37,053 nt of DNA from an uncultured Rhodanobacteraceae bacterium (GTDB taxonomy: Bacteria; Pseudomonadota; Gammaproteobacteria; Xanthomonadales; SZUA-5): NCBI GenBank assembly GCA_937928755.1, contig CALEZI010000095.1:1-37053 (forward strand). The letters are read 5' to 3'. Positions 24,671 to 32,169 of the stretch are shown here, piece by piece. Every line of letters begins with the position of its first letter. The first letter of the stretch is position 1. Made by a program: the position numbers and the translations under genes. The notes below the pieces were generated by a model. That model did no database searches, had not been told where the DNA came from, and worked only from the letters and a program-made list of their open reading frames with translations.

Positions 24671-24831
24671 GGTGGGTCCAGACTTGTCTGGACGCTTCTG
24701 GCTTGAGCACTTGAAAAGCGTCCAGACAAGTCTGGACCCACCAGAGCCAGAGCGAGCTTGAGAAGCGTCCAGACAAGTCTGGACCCACCAGAGCCAGAGC
24801 GAGCTTGAACAGCGTCCAGACAGGTCTGGAC
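24671..24831. repeat. Cluster of four GTCCAGAC repeats with 27-bp perfect inverted arms
   Basis: Cores lie at 24676-24693, 24720-24737, 24767-24784 and 24814-24831. The first faces the others. Bases 24671-24697 and 24716-24742 are perfect inverted repeats of 27 bp with an 18-base loop. The last three copies form a direct array with a 47-bp period. The cluster lies between convergent genes for the RidA-family protein and PbpC. Confidence 0.93.
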
Positions 24832-24865
24832 CCACCGAAGCCAGAGCGAACGCTCCGCGACGCTG

Positions 24866-27370
24866 CTACTTTTCCAGCACGACCTCCACCTCGCGCTCCG
24901 CAACGCGCCCATGGTCGTCGACCACGCGTAGCTGGTGACGTCCGGCAGCCGGCGGCGTCCATGCCAGCGCCTCACCGACGGCGCTATCGCCGAGATAGCT
25001 CGCGCCGGCGAACCAGTACAGGCGGGCGACATCGGCGTCGGCGCTCGCTTCAAGGTCGATCTGGCTCTGCTCGGGCCGCGATACGCGCAGCGCATAGGCG
25101 GTCGCGCGCAAGGGCGAGGTGATCTGCGGTGCGCTGCCGAGCCAGTGCTCGGCGCCAGCACAATCGGCGCCGGCCGGCGGCTTGCGCCGCGGAATGCCGG
25201 CCTGCGCATAAACGGCGGCGAGGTCGCTCGGCCAGAACTCGTAGACCTCAGTGCGCACGCTGGCCGGATCGCGCGCGCCGCACACCGGCTTGCCGCTGAG
25301 GCGGTCGACCTGGATCGCGCGATGAATGCGACTGACGCGGATCGGCGACACGCCGGGGATGAACCAGGTATCGCCGCGTTTGGGACACCAGGTGTTCGGC
25401 AATTCGCCGGAGGCGCGGCAGATTTCCACACGGCGCAGGTTCAGCGGCCAGCGCCGCGGCGGTTCGGCCAGATCGATGTGCGCCGCCTGCAGCGCGTCGA
25501 CGATGTTGAAGAACAGCGGAGCCGCCGCATCAACGCCGATCAGCGCCGGATTGCCGCGCCCATCGAAGTTGCCCAACCACACCACCAGCGCGTACGGCCC
25601 GACCAGGCCAGCGCTCCAGGCATCGCGAAAACCCCAGCTGGTGCCTGTTTTCCACGCCACGCGAGGCGCGTTGGTCTGCGCCAGCGTGCCGAGATCGGGT
25701 CGCGGGTTCTTCGCCAGCATGTCGCGCACGATGAAGGCCGCTTCCGCGGTCAACAGCGAGCGACCGGGCAAACGGCAACGCTCTTGAGCCAAACCCGTTC
25801 GCCCTGAGCTTGTCGAAGGGCCCGCCTCACGCGCCTGGGCTTCGACAGGCTCAGCCCGAACGGAATCCGAAGCCACTGAACACCCTTGTGGCAAGCTGGC
25901 CGACGCTGCGGTCCAGCGCAGTGGTTTCCAGTCGCCGTCGTTGCCGAGCATCGCGTAGAGCTGGATCAGTTCCTCCATGGTCACTTCGCCGCCACCGAGC
26001 ACCAGCGCCAGACCATAATGCTCGGCACTGGCCAGACGCGTGATGCCGGCATTACGCAGGAACTCGTAGAAGCTCGGCTGGCGCAACTGCGCGGCGACCA
26101 GCACCGCCGGGATGTTGCGCGAACGAATCAGCGCCTCGGTGGCGGTGACCGGGCCGAGAAATCGCCCGTCGAAGTTCTCCGGCATGAATGGCCCGAAGGC
26201 GCTCGGCACATCGCGCAGCACGCTGGCCGGATGCAGCACACCCTGATCCAGCGCCAGGCCGTAGATGAACGGTTTCAGCGTCGAACCCGGCGAGCGTTTG
26301 GCGGCGGCGCCATTGACCTGGCCGGCGATGTCACGGTTGAAGTAATCGGCCGATCCGACCAGCGCGCGCACGCCCATGTCGCGCGTATCCACCAGCATGA
26401 CCACGGCGTTGCGCAATCCCTTGCTGCGCCAACGCCCCAGATGGGTGGCCACGCGCTGCTCGACCAACCGCTGCAGGCCGAGGTCGAGGGTCGTCGCAAG
26501 TTGCGGTTGCGCCTCGCTGCGGCGCCAGCGCTCGACCAGCACGCGCTCGACGAAATGCGGCGCAGCGAACGGCAGGTTTGCCGGCGCGCGCAAGCGCAGC
26601 GGCAACGCCATCAGCGCGTCGTCGCCGCTGTCGGCATGGCCGGCATCGCGAACGCGTTGGTACAAGCGATCGCGCGCAGCGGTGAGTGCCGGACCGATGA
26701 CGCTGCCGTGTGCATCCGCGGCCGGGCGACCGCGCCGTGCCGGTGCCTGCGGCAGCACCGCCAGCGTCAGCGCTTCCGGCAGCGTCAGCGCTGCGGCGGG
26801 CTTGTCGAAGTAGATCAGGCTGGCGGCGCCGGCGCCTTCGATGTTGCCGCCATACGGCGCCAGATTCAGATAGGCCTCGAGGATCTGATCCTTGCTGTAG
26901 CGTGCTTCCAGCAGCAGCGCATGACCGATCTGCACCAGCTTGCCGCGCGGCGAACGCGTGTCCAGGCGCCCGAGCAACCGCGCCAGTTGCATGGTCAAGG
27001 TCGAGCCCCCGATGCGCGCGTCGGCGGCGACATAGGTGCTCCACGCGCCACGTACCAGGCTGACCGGGTTCACCCCCGGATGCCAGCGGAACCAGGCATC
27101 TTCGTGCAGCAGCACGCCATCGATCAGCTTGGGCGAAATCTCGGCAAGCGGTAGCCACAAGCGATAGCGATCGTCGCTGGCCAACGTCAGCCGCAAAAGT
27201 TCCCCGTTGAGGTCGTATACCGCGACCGATTGCGGTGCGTGCGCGGACAGTGGCGGGTGCGGCAGCAGGCGCAGTGCGAGCACGACGAGCAGCAACGCGA
27301 GTGCGCACAGCAGCACGCGTCGCAGACGCTGCCAGACTCCGGTTCCAGGGTGCGTTACGGATGCCGACAT
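24866..27370 (-). CDS. pbpC: Penicillin-binding protein 1C with an in-frame repeat insertion
   Basis: PbpC is a bifunctional peptidoglycan synthase. The 834-residue protein has a membrane helix near residues 19-36, the glycosyltransferase domain with the catalytic glutamate in LLHEDAWFR (Glu90) and GGSTLTMQLAR, the transpeptidase motifs SxxK (SPGSTLKPF, Ser363 and Lys366), SRN at 417-419 and KTG at 574-576, and a C-terminal domain typical of 1C proteins. Residues 502-527 are an in-frame insertion (VRAEPVEAQ and GPSTSSGRTG) encoded by a palindromic DNA repeat at 25795-25863, between the SRN and KTG motifs. The ATG at 27370 places the membrane helix sensibly. The usual partner gene for an alpha-2-macroglobulin-like protein is not adjacent. 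Whether the insertion affects activity is unknown. Confidence 0.93.
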   Translation of the reverse strand: MSASVTHPGTGVWQRLRRVLLCALALLLVVLALRLLPHPPLSAHAPQSVAVYDLNGELLRLTLASDDRYRLWLPLAEISPKLIDGVLLHEDAWFRWHPGVNPVSLVRGAWSTYVAADARIGGSTLTMQLARLLGRLDTRSPRGKLVQIGHALLLEARYSKDQILEAYLNLAPYGGNIEGAGAASLIYFDKPAAALTLPEALTLAVLPQAPARRGRPAADAHGSVIGPALTAARDRLYQRVRDAGHADSGDDALMALPLRLRAPANLPFAAPHFVERVLVERWRRSEAQPQLATTLDLGLQRLVEQRVATHLGRWRSKGLRNAVVMLVDTRDMGVRALVGSADYFNRDIAGQVNGAAAKRSPGSTLKPFIYGLALDQGVLHPASVLRDVPSAFGPFMPENFDGRFLGPVTATEALIRSRNIPAVLVAAQLRQPSFYEFLRNAGITRLASAEHYGLALVLGGGEVTMEELIQLYAMLGNDGDWKPLRWTAASASLPQGCSVASDSVRAEPVEAQAREAGPSTSSGRTGLAQERCRLPGRSLLTAEAAFIVRDMLAKNPRPDLGTLAQTNAPRVAWKTGTSWGFRDAWSAGLVGPYALVVWLGNFDGRGNPALIGVDAAAPLFFNIVDALQAAHIDLAEPPRRWPLNLRRVEICRASGELPNTWCPKRGDTWFIPGVSPIRVSRIHRAIQVDRLSGKPVCGARDPASVRTEVYEFWPSDLAAVYAQAGIPRRKPPAGADCAGAEHWLGSAPQITSPLRATAYALRVSRPEQSQIDLEASADADVARLYWFAGASYLGDSAVGEALAWTPPAAGRHQLRVVDDHGRVAEREVEVVLEK
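25795..25863. repeat. Palindromic repeat inside pbpC
   Basis: A 69-bp element with arms CCGTTCGCCCTGAGCTTGTC at the left and the inverse CGACAGGCTCAGCCCGAACGG at the right, separated by about 25 bases. This type of repeat occurs between genes in many proteobacteria. Here it lies inside a gene and is open in the reading frame of pbpC. Confidence 0.88.
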
Positions 27371-27411
27371 GGTCTGGCGCGTGAGAAGGAGCGAAAGACA
27401 ACCGGGCCATT

Positions 27412-27437
27412 GTAGGAGCGACGCGTGCGTCGCGACT
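27412..27437. repeat. Single GTAGGAGCGACG repeat between pbpC and queF
   Basis: One 25-bp unit of the family seen at 2095 and 15104, with hairpin GCGACGC-GT-GCGTCGC at 27418-27433. It lies upstream of both pbpC and queF. Here the last pair of the stem is C-G where the other copies have T-A. Confidence 0.85.
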
Positions 27438-27628
27438 GCGCAGCGTCGCAGAATGCAAGTGTACGCTCGCCCACGCGCGCGCTCGCCAGCGGGCGAAATG
27501 CGGGCGACAGACGACCGGATTCGGTGCATTTGCGGGCGCAAGTCGCCGCTTTGACGAGCGAATGCCTCAGCGCCGCCCTGCTATCGTCCGCGCCCACGTC
27601 GACAGCCCCTGCCGTGTCCACCGCAAAC

Positions 27629-28456
27629 ATGCCCTCACTCAGCGACACCCTGCTCGGCCGCGCCGTCGAGCACGAACCGACCTACAGCCCTGATCTGCTG
27701 ATGCCGATCGCGCGTGCCGGTGCGCGCGCGGCGCTTGGACTGACGACGGCATTGCCGTTCGTCGGCAGCGATCGCTGGACCGGCTTCGAGCTCAGCTGGC
27801 TGCAGCCCGGCGGCAAGCCGCAAGTCGCGGTGCTGCGCGCCAGCGTGCCGGCCGATTCGCCAAACCTGATCGAATCGAAGAGCTTCAAACTGTATCTGAA
27901 CAGCTACGCGCGCGAGCGACTGGCCGGCGCCGCGGATGTGGCGCAGCGCATCGGCGCCGACCTTGCTGCGGCCGCGCGAGCGCCGGTGGCGGTCGAATTG
28001 TGGCTGCCCGACGACTGGCACCAGCTGGCGCCTCGATCATTGCCCGGCGTCTGCATCGACGAGTTGGCGATCGACATCGACCACGACGGCGGATTGCGTT
28101 GCGACGCACTGACGGCGAACGCTTCAGATCCGGTCGCCGAAACCCTGGTCTCGCACTTGCTGAAATCCAACTGCCCGGTCACCGGTCAGCCCGATTGGGC
28201 CAGCGTGATCATCGACTATCGCGGGCCGGCCATCGATCACGCCGGCCTGCTGCGTTACCTGGTGTCGTTCCGCGACCTGCGCGAGTTTCACGAACAGTGC
28301 GTCGAACGCATCTTTCTCGACATCACGCGGCGGTGCGCGCCGCAGCGGCTGGCCGTGGAAGCGCGCTACACCCGCCGCGGAGGCCTCGACATCAATCCGT
28401 ACCGGGCGAGTGCAGGCGCGCCGGTGATTGATGATCGTCGGACCTGGAGGCAGTGA
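27629..28456 (+). CDS. queF: 7-cyano-7-deazaguanine reductase QueF (long form)
   Basis: QueF reduces the nitrile of preQ0 to the amine preQ1 with NADPH, in queuosine synthesis for tRNA. The 275-residue length marks the long, two-domain form. The NADPH-binding motif ESKSFKLYLNS lies at residues 82-92, the catalytic cysteine is Cys182 (SNCPVTGQPDW), with Asp189 following, and FHEQCVERI holds the substrate-binding glutamate near residue 222. The ATG at 27629 gives the family start; a GTG 15 bases upstream is an alternative, and no clear ribosome site precedes either. It is divergent from pbpC, with a repeat in between. Confidence 0.95.
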   Translation: MPSLSDTLLGRAVEHEPTYSPDLLMPIARAGARAALGLTTALPFVGSDRWTGFELSWLQPGGKPQVAVLRASVPADSPNLIESKSFKLYLNSYARERLAGAADVAQRIGADLAAAARAPVAVELWLPDDWHQLAPRSLPGVCIDELAIDIDHDGGLRCDALTANASDPVAETLVSHLLKSNCPVTGQPDWASVIIDYRGPAIDHAGLLRYLVSFRDLREFHEQCVERIFLDITRRCAPQRLAVEARYTRRGGLDINPYRASAGAPVIDDRRTWRQ

Positions 28457-28463
28457 TGCGCGT

Positions 28464-28599
28464 CAGTGAATAGTGAGTAGTGAATGGTGAGTAAGAGCCG
28501 GCACGTCCGCTGGCCTCGCTCACAACGAAACCACCGCAGATTGCCGCGCGCGCCGATAACGCCGGGTTTTACTCACTACTCACTACTCACCATTCACTG
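28464..28599. repeat. Inverted GTGAGTAGTGAAT minisatellite pair
   Basis: Two 31-bp arms, 28464-28494 and 28569-28599, are inverted copies with three mismatches. Each arm is itself made of degenerate 7-8 bp direct repeats of the type GTGAGTA/GTGAATG. The 74-base centre holds no gene. The element lies after queF and before the convergent site-2 protease gene. Confidence 0.85.
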
Positions 28600-28603
28600 C
28601 TGT

Positions 28604-29251
28604 TCAATCCCAGAACCGGAACTCCGCATAGCCCACCTGTGCCAACAGCAACGGCACGCCAACGGCATCGGTGAGCAGCGCCACCAGCAACCAGAACGCG
28701 CGCGCCACCGGAGGCACCAGGAACAGCAGCAGGAACAGCGCGAGTACGGCATAGCCGGCGTAGCGATCGAACTGGGCGCGCAAGCTCGGTGGCAGGTACG
28801 GCCACAGCGCGCCGTAGCCGTCGAATCCGGGTAGCGGCAGCAAGTTCAGCACGATCGCGCTGGCCTGCAGCAAGGCCAGGAAAGCCAGAGTCGGCGCGTA
28901 GTCGCTGCCAGCGACGGCGGGCAGCCCCAGCACCCACGCCAGCAGCACCAGCAGTGCCAGGTTCATCGCCGGACCGGCCAGCGACACCGCGCTGTCCCAG
29001 TGCGCCGAGCGCAACCGACTGCGGTCGATGTAGACCGCGGCGCCCGGCAGGCCGATGCCACCCATCACCAGAAACACCACCGGCAGGATCAGTGAACCCA
29101 TCGGGTCGAGATACTTGACCGGGTTCAGCGTCAGGTAACCCTTGTCCTTGACGCTGGTGTCGCCGCCCCAATAGGCGACGCTGGCGTGCGCAAATTCGTG
29201 CAGGCACACCGAGAAGATCCACAGGAACAGCACCAGGGCAAAGGCACTCAT
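28604..29251 (-). CDS. Site-2 protease-type membrane metalloprotease (M50)
   Basis: This 215-residue integral membrane protein carries HEFAH at residues 18-22, in the first helix, and LPLPGFDGY with Asp144 in a later helix: together they form the zinc site of M50 intramembrane proteases. The family of small multi-helix M50 proteins without a PDZ domain is usual in bacteria, and the substrate here is unknown. The ATG at 29251 gives a helix containing the HEXXH motif near the N-terminus, as in relatives. A longer upstream reading would run through the GTCCAGAC repeats and is not plausible. It is transcribed away from the YciI-like gene. Confidence 0.9.
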   Translation of the reverse strand: MSAFALVLFLWIFSVCLHEFAHASVAYWGGDTSVKDKGYLTLNPVKYLDPMGSLILPVVFLVMGGIGLPGAAVYIDRSRLRSAHWDSAVSLAGPAMNLALLVLLAWVLGLPAVAGSDYAPTLAFLALLQASAIVLNLLPLPGFDGYGALWPYLPPSLRAQFDRYAGYAVLALFLLLFLVPPVARAFWLLVALLTDAVGVPLLLAQVGYAEFRFWD

Positions 29252-29305
29252 CGGCGCACCCGATTGAAGGTGAGCGATCCTCGCACAAGGCGCAGTTCCT
29301 GACAG

Positions 29306-29437
29306 GGCCAGACTTGTCTGGACGCTTCTCGCTTTGGTCGGTCCAGACTTGTCTGGACGCTTCTCGCTTTGGTGGGTCCAGACTTGTCTGGACGCTTCTC
29401 CCATCGCCTCCGGAAGAGCGTCCAGACAAGTCTGGAC
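29306..29437. repeat. Cluster of four GTCCAGAC repeats
   Basis: Cores lie at 29306-29323, 29341-29358 and 29376-29393 in one orientation, 35 bp apart, and at 29420-29437 in the opposite one. The 26-bp spacer between the last two equals that of the cluster at 24671. The cluster lies between the YciI-like gene and the M50 gene, both on the minus strand. Confidence 0.92.
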
Positions 29438-29457
29438 CCACAACAGCAGGAACAGCC

Positions 29458-29760
29458 TCAGCCCGGACGTACCGGCGTCGCCGCCTGATCTCCTACCACG
29501 GTGGTCCACGACCGCACGCGCCAACTCTTCACCAGACCATTGGCGACATAAGGATCTGCCCTGGCAAAACTTTCCGCGGCTTCGCCGGTGTCGCCCTGAA
29601 ACAGCAGGATGGCACCGTCCGCGGGATCCGCCAGCGCGCCTCCGAGCAGCAACTCGCCGCGCGCATGGGCGTCCCAGGCCAATTGCAGGTGCGCATTGCG
29701 GAATTCCGCGCGGCGCGCGAGGTAGTCGGGGGCGACGTCATAGATCAGCAGGAAATGCAT
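29458..29760 (-). CDS. YciI-like protein
   Basis: The 100-residue protein has the YciI fold: MHFLLIYDVAPDYLARRAEFRNAHLQLAWDA at the N-terminus, where the conserved histidine is His23, then LLLGGALADP and the strand GAILLFQGD. The C-terminal part AADPYVANGLVKSWRVRSW fits the family pattern. The function is uncertain; family members are thought to be small enzymes or dehydratases. No partner gene is adjacent. The start ATG at 29760 is clear from the family. Confidence 0.87.
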   Translation of the reverse strand: MHFLLIYDVAPDYLARRAEFRNAHLQLAWDAHARGELLLGGALADPADGAILLFQGDTGEAAESFARADPYVANGLVKSWRVRSWTTVVGDQAATPVRPG

Positions 29761-29901
29761 GGGCCGAGTCCGTGCAATGGAGAGCGCATGCTAGTGTGGT
29801 TTGCCATTGATTGGCGGAAGTGATTTCCGACTCAACACGAATCGCCCGACCACCCTGGATGAGCGCATTCGGTAACTATCGGTAGAATCTCGGGCTTGCC
29901 C

Positions 29902-29920
29902 GCGCGCGGTTTTCGCGCGC
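29902..29920 (+). promoter_or_regulatory. Leader hairpin before the diguanylate cyclase gene
   Basis: Seven-base arms GCGCGCG and CGCGCGC enclose GTTTT, 18 bases before the ATG. It would lie in the 5' leader and could affect translation. A regulatory role is not shown. Confidence 0.35.
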
Positions 29921-29937
29921 CTGGAACAGAACCGCAG

Positions 29938-32046
29938 ATGTCTGATCGCCTGCTTCCGCGCTGGTTGACACACTTTTCCGCTGTCGTTCTGTGTTGCGGC
30001 ATGGCACTTGTCGACAGCGCGTTCGGCTTGGCGGCGGAGACATCGGACGGCCTGCCGCGGCACGACCTCGAGATTCGTGCACTGACCGAACCCGAAGCAG
30101 TGCTCGCTCAGTTGCCTGCCGCCATCGACTCTGCGACCGCAGCCGACGACCAGCGCGAGCTGGCATTGCTTCATCTGGCGCGCGCCAACGCCTGTCGCGT
30201 GATTGCCGACTGGCAATGTCAACGCGAGGCAGGTGCGGCCGCAGCCGCGGCCAGCGAAGGTGCGAACGACCCGATACTTCAGGTGCGCGGCTTGATTGCC
30301 CAGGCGCGCGGCTACATCGCTTTGCAGGACTACACGCGCGGCGAACAGTTGTTGGGCAATGCCCAGGCGCTGCTGGCCGTGACGCCGTCGCCCGAATTGC
30401 TGGCCGATGTTTTTCTCGCTTACTCCTCGCTCAGCGAGTTCATCGGCAAACACGAGTCCGGACTGCGTTATGCCGGGCTTGGCCTGGAAGCCCTCGGCGA
30501 CCGTCCTGCGCTCGGCATGCGCACGCGCCTGCTGCGCAATCAGGCGCGGGCGCAGACGCGGCTGGGACAACTTGCTGCGGCGCGGCAGTCGTTGCACGAA
30601 GCACAACGCGTGGCACAGGAGCTGGTCGATCCAAAGCTGCACGCCGAACTGGCGCTGGAGACAGCGCGGGTCGCGCGCCTTGCCGGCGATATCGCCGAGC
30701 AGGTGCGCATGGGCGATCGAATTCTCGAGCTCGGCACGCAGGTGCAGAATTCGCAGTTGGGAGGCCTCGGCGAGGAAGTGCTGGGCCTGGCGGCGCTGGA
30801 TGCCGGGAATCGCGACCGCGCGCGTCAGCATCTGCAGGCCGCGGCCGCGGCGTTCCGCGCGCTGGGGCTGGACCGCGACGAACTGCGAGTTACCCGGCAA
30901 CTGCTCGATCGCCTGATCGAGGATGCCGCCAATCCAACGATCTGGCGCTCCCTGGCGCAACGCTTCCTGACGCTGGAACGCGAGATCGCGCTGACCGATC
31001 GCGCCAAGGCTGCCGACGATTTCGAGGCGCGACTGAAGTACGCGCAGCAGGAGCTGCAGGTGGTGCGCCTGGAAAACGAGGCCACGCTGGAACGCGAGCG
31101 CGCGCAGGCATTGGCAGAGGGCCACCGGCTGACGCGCTGGTTGATGATCTCGGCCATGGTCACGCTGGTGGTGCTCGGCTTCTTCTTCGTTCAGCAACGG
31201 CGTTCCAACCGCCAGCTTGAAGCCGCTCTCGCCGCACGCCGCGAAAGCGAGGCCAAGGCCACCGACCTGCTGCGCCTGAGCAAAGGCATGGTGTTCCTGC
31301 ACGATCTGCGCGGCGAGCTGGTGATGGTGAATCTGGCCACTGCCGAAGCGCTTGGGTCGCTGCCCGAACAACTGGTCGGTCGGGCGCTCGGTGAGTTCCT
31401 CGCCGATACCTCGCGCGGCGAGTACGAGGCCTATCTGCAGCGACTGGCGCAGCAGCAGCAGGACGAGGGCACTCTGGTCGTGCGCAATGCAGCCGCCGGC
31501 GAACGCCTGTGGCGCTACAGCAGCAGGCTTTCCGAGACCCGGGGATTCGCCATCGGCCACGCCGTGGATATCACCGACCAGGCACGCGAGGCCGAAGCGC
31601 TGCGTGCCGAGAATTTGCGCGACGCGCTGACGCAAGCTTACAACCGTCGCTATCTGCCGCGCTTCGAGCGCGAAATGGGCGAACGTGGCTGGGCCGTGAT
31701 CAATGTCGATCTGGACCAGTTCAAGCTGATCAACGACACCCACGGACACGACGAGGGCGATCGTGTGCTGGTCGCAATGACGCGCTACCTGGAGCAACAA
31801 GTGCGTGCCGGCGATGCCGTGGTGCGCAGCGGCGGCGACGAGTTCATCCTGTTGCTCGCCGATGGCGATGAAGCGCGTGTACAGGGACTGCTGGCGCGCC
31901 TGCGCGCCAACATGGCACAGGCTCCGTGCCGCTATTCGCTGGGTCACGCTCTGCGTCAGCGCAGCGAGCCGCTCGGCGACACCCTGGCACGCGCCGATTC
32001 CGAGATGTACGCGCTGCGACGGGCAGCGCGCGAGGGACGAAAGTAG
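29938..32046 (+). CDS. Membrane diguanylate cyclase with TPR-like and PAS domains
   Basis: The 702-residue protein should make cyclic di-GMP. A signal-like N-terminus (about residues 10-30) is followed by about 350 residues of helical repeats (TPR-like), probably periplasmic, then a transmembrane helix near 401-421 (WLMISAMVTLVVLGFFFV), a PAS domain (about 445-545), and a GGDEF domain with the exact motif GGDEF at 632-636. RAGD at 623-626, five residues before, is an intact inhibitory site (RXXD), so product inhibition is likely. The metal aspartate is in NVDLDQFKLIND. The sensed signal is unknown, but the order of domains suggests the TPR-like part senses a periplasmic ligand. A hairpin-rich leader precedes the ATG at 29938. 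Confidence 0.92.
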   Translation: MSDRLLPRWLTHFSAVVLCCGMALVDSAFGLAAETSDGLPRHDLEIRALTEPEAVLAQLPAAIDSATAADDQRELALLHLARANACRVIADWQCQREAGAAAAAASEGANDPILQVRGLIAQARGYIALQDYTRGEQLLGNAQALLAVTPSPELLADVFLAYSSLSEFIGKHESGLRYAGLGLEALGDRPALGMRTRLLRNQARAQTRLGQLAAARQSLHEAQRVAQELVDPKLHAELALETARVARLAGDIAEQVRMGDRILELGTQVQNSQLGGLGEEVLGLAALDAGNRDRARQHLQAAAAAFRALGLDRDELRVTRQLLDRLIEDAANPTIWRSLAQRFLTLEREIALTDRAKAADDFEARLKYAQQELQVVRLENEATLERERAQALAEGHRLTRWLMISAMVTLVVLGFFFVQQRRSNRQLEAALAARRESEAKATDLLRLSKGMVFLHDLRGELVMVNLATAEALGSLPEQLVGRALGEFLADTSRGEYEAYLQRLAQQQQDEGTLVVRNAAAGERLWRYSSRLSETRGFAIGHAVDITDQAREAEALRAENLRDALTQAYNRRYLPRFEREMGERGWAVINVDLDQFKLINDTHGHDEGDRVLVAMTRYLEQQVRAGDAVVRSGGDEFILLLADGDEARVQGLLARLRANMAQAPCRYSLGHALRQRSEPLGDTLARADSEMYALRRAAREGRK

Positions 32047-32070
32047 GCGTCTCGCAAGACGACTGTTGCC

Positions 32071-32160
32071 AGGGGCGTCGCGTGCGGACGCCGCCAACGG
32101 CGGGTCATTGCATTTCGGGAGGGCCACGCGCCTGCGTGGCCGCTCTTGATCCCGCGCGAC
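32071..32160. repeat. 85-bp palindromic repeat, copy B
   Basis: This element is the inverse of 7290-7376 with only a few differences. It lies between the convergent diguanylate cyclase and adhesin-like genes. Its three palindromes, including GGCCACGC-GCCT-GCGTGGCC in the middle, could stop transcription from both sides. Confidence 0.85.
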
Positions 32161-32169
32161 GCTATGGCC

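Noticed and set aside
24676..24831. CRISPR array or operator cluster at the 47-bp repeats
   Set aside because: The sequence between cores is itself repeated, and the same cores occur in opposite directions at four loci, typical of REP elements.
21384..24962. A 1192-residue open frame on the minus strand across the BPSS1780 and GspE genes
   Set aside because: It runs through repeat arrays and the wrong frame of gspE; the recognised proteins explain the coding signal.
29252..29524. An N-terminal extension of the M50 protease through the GTCCAGAC repeats
   Set aside because: The extra residues are translated repeat sequence and precede the conserved first helix; the ATG at 29251 is preferred.
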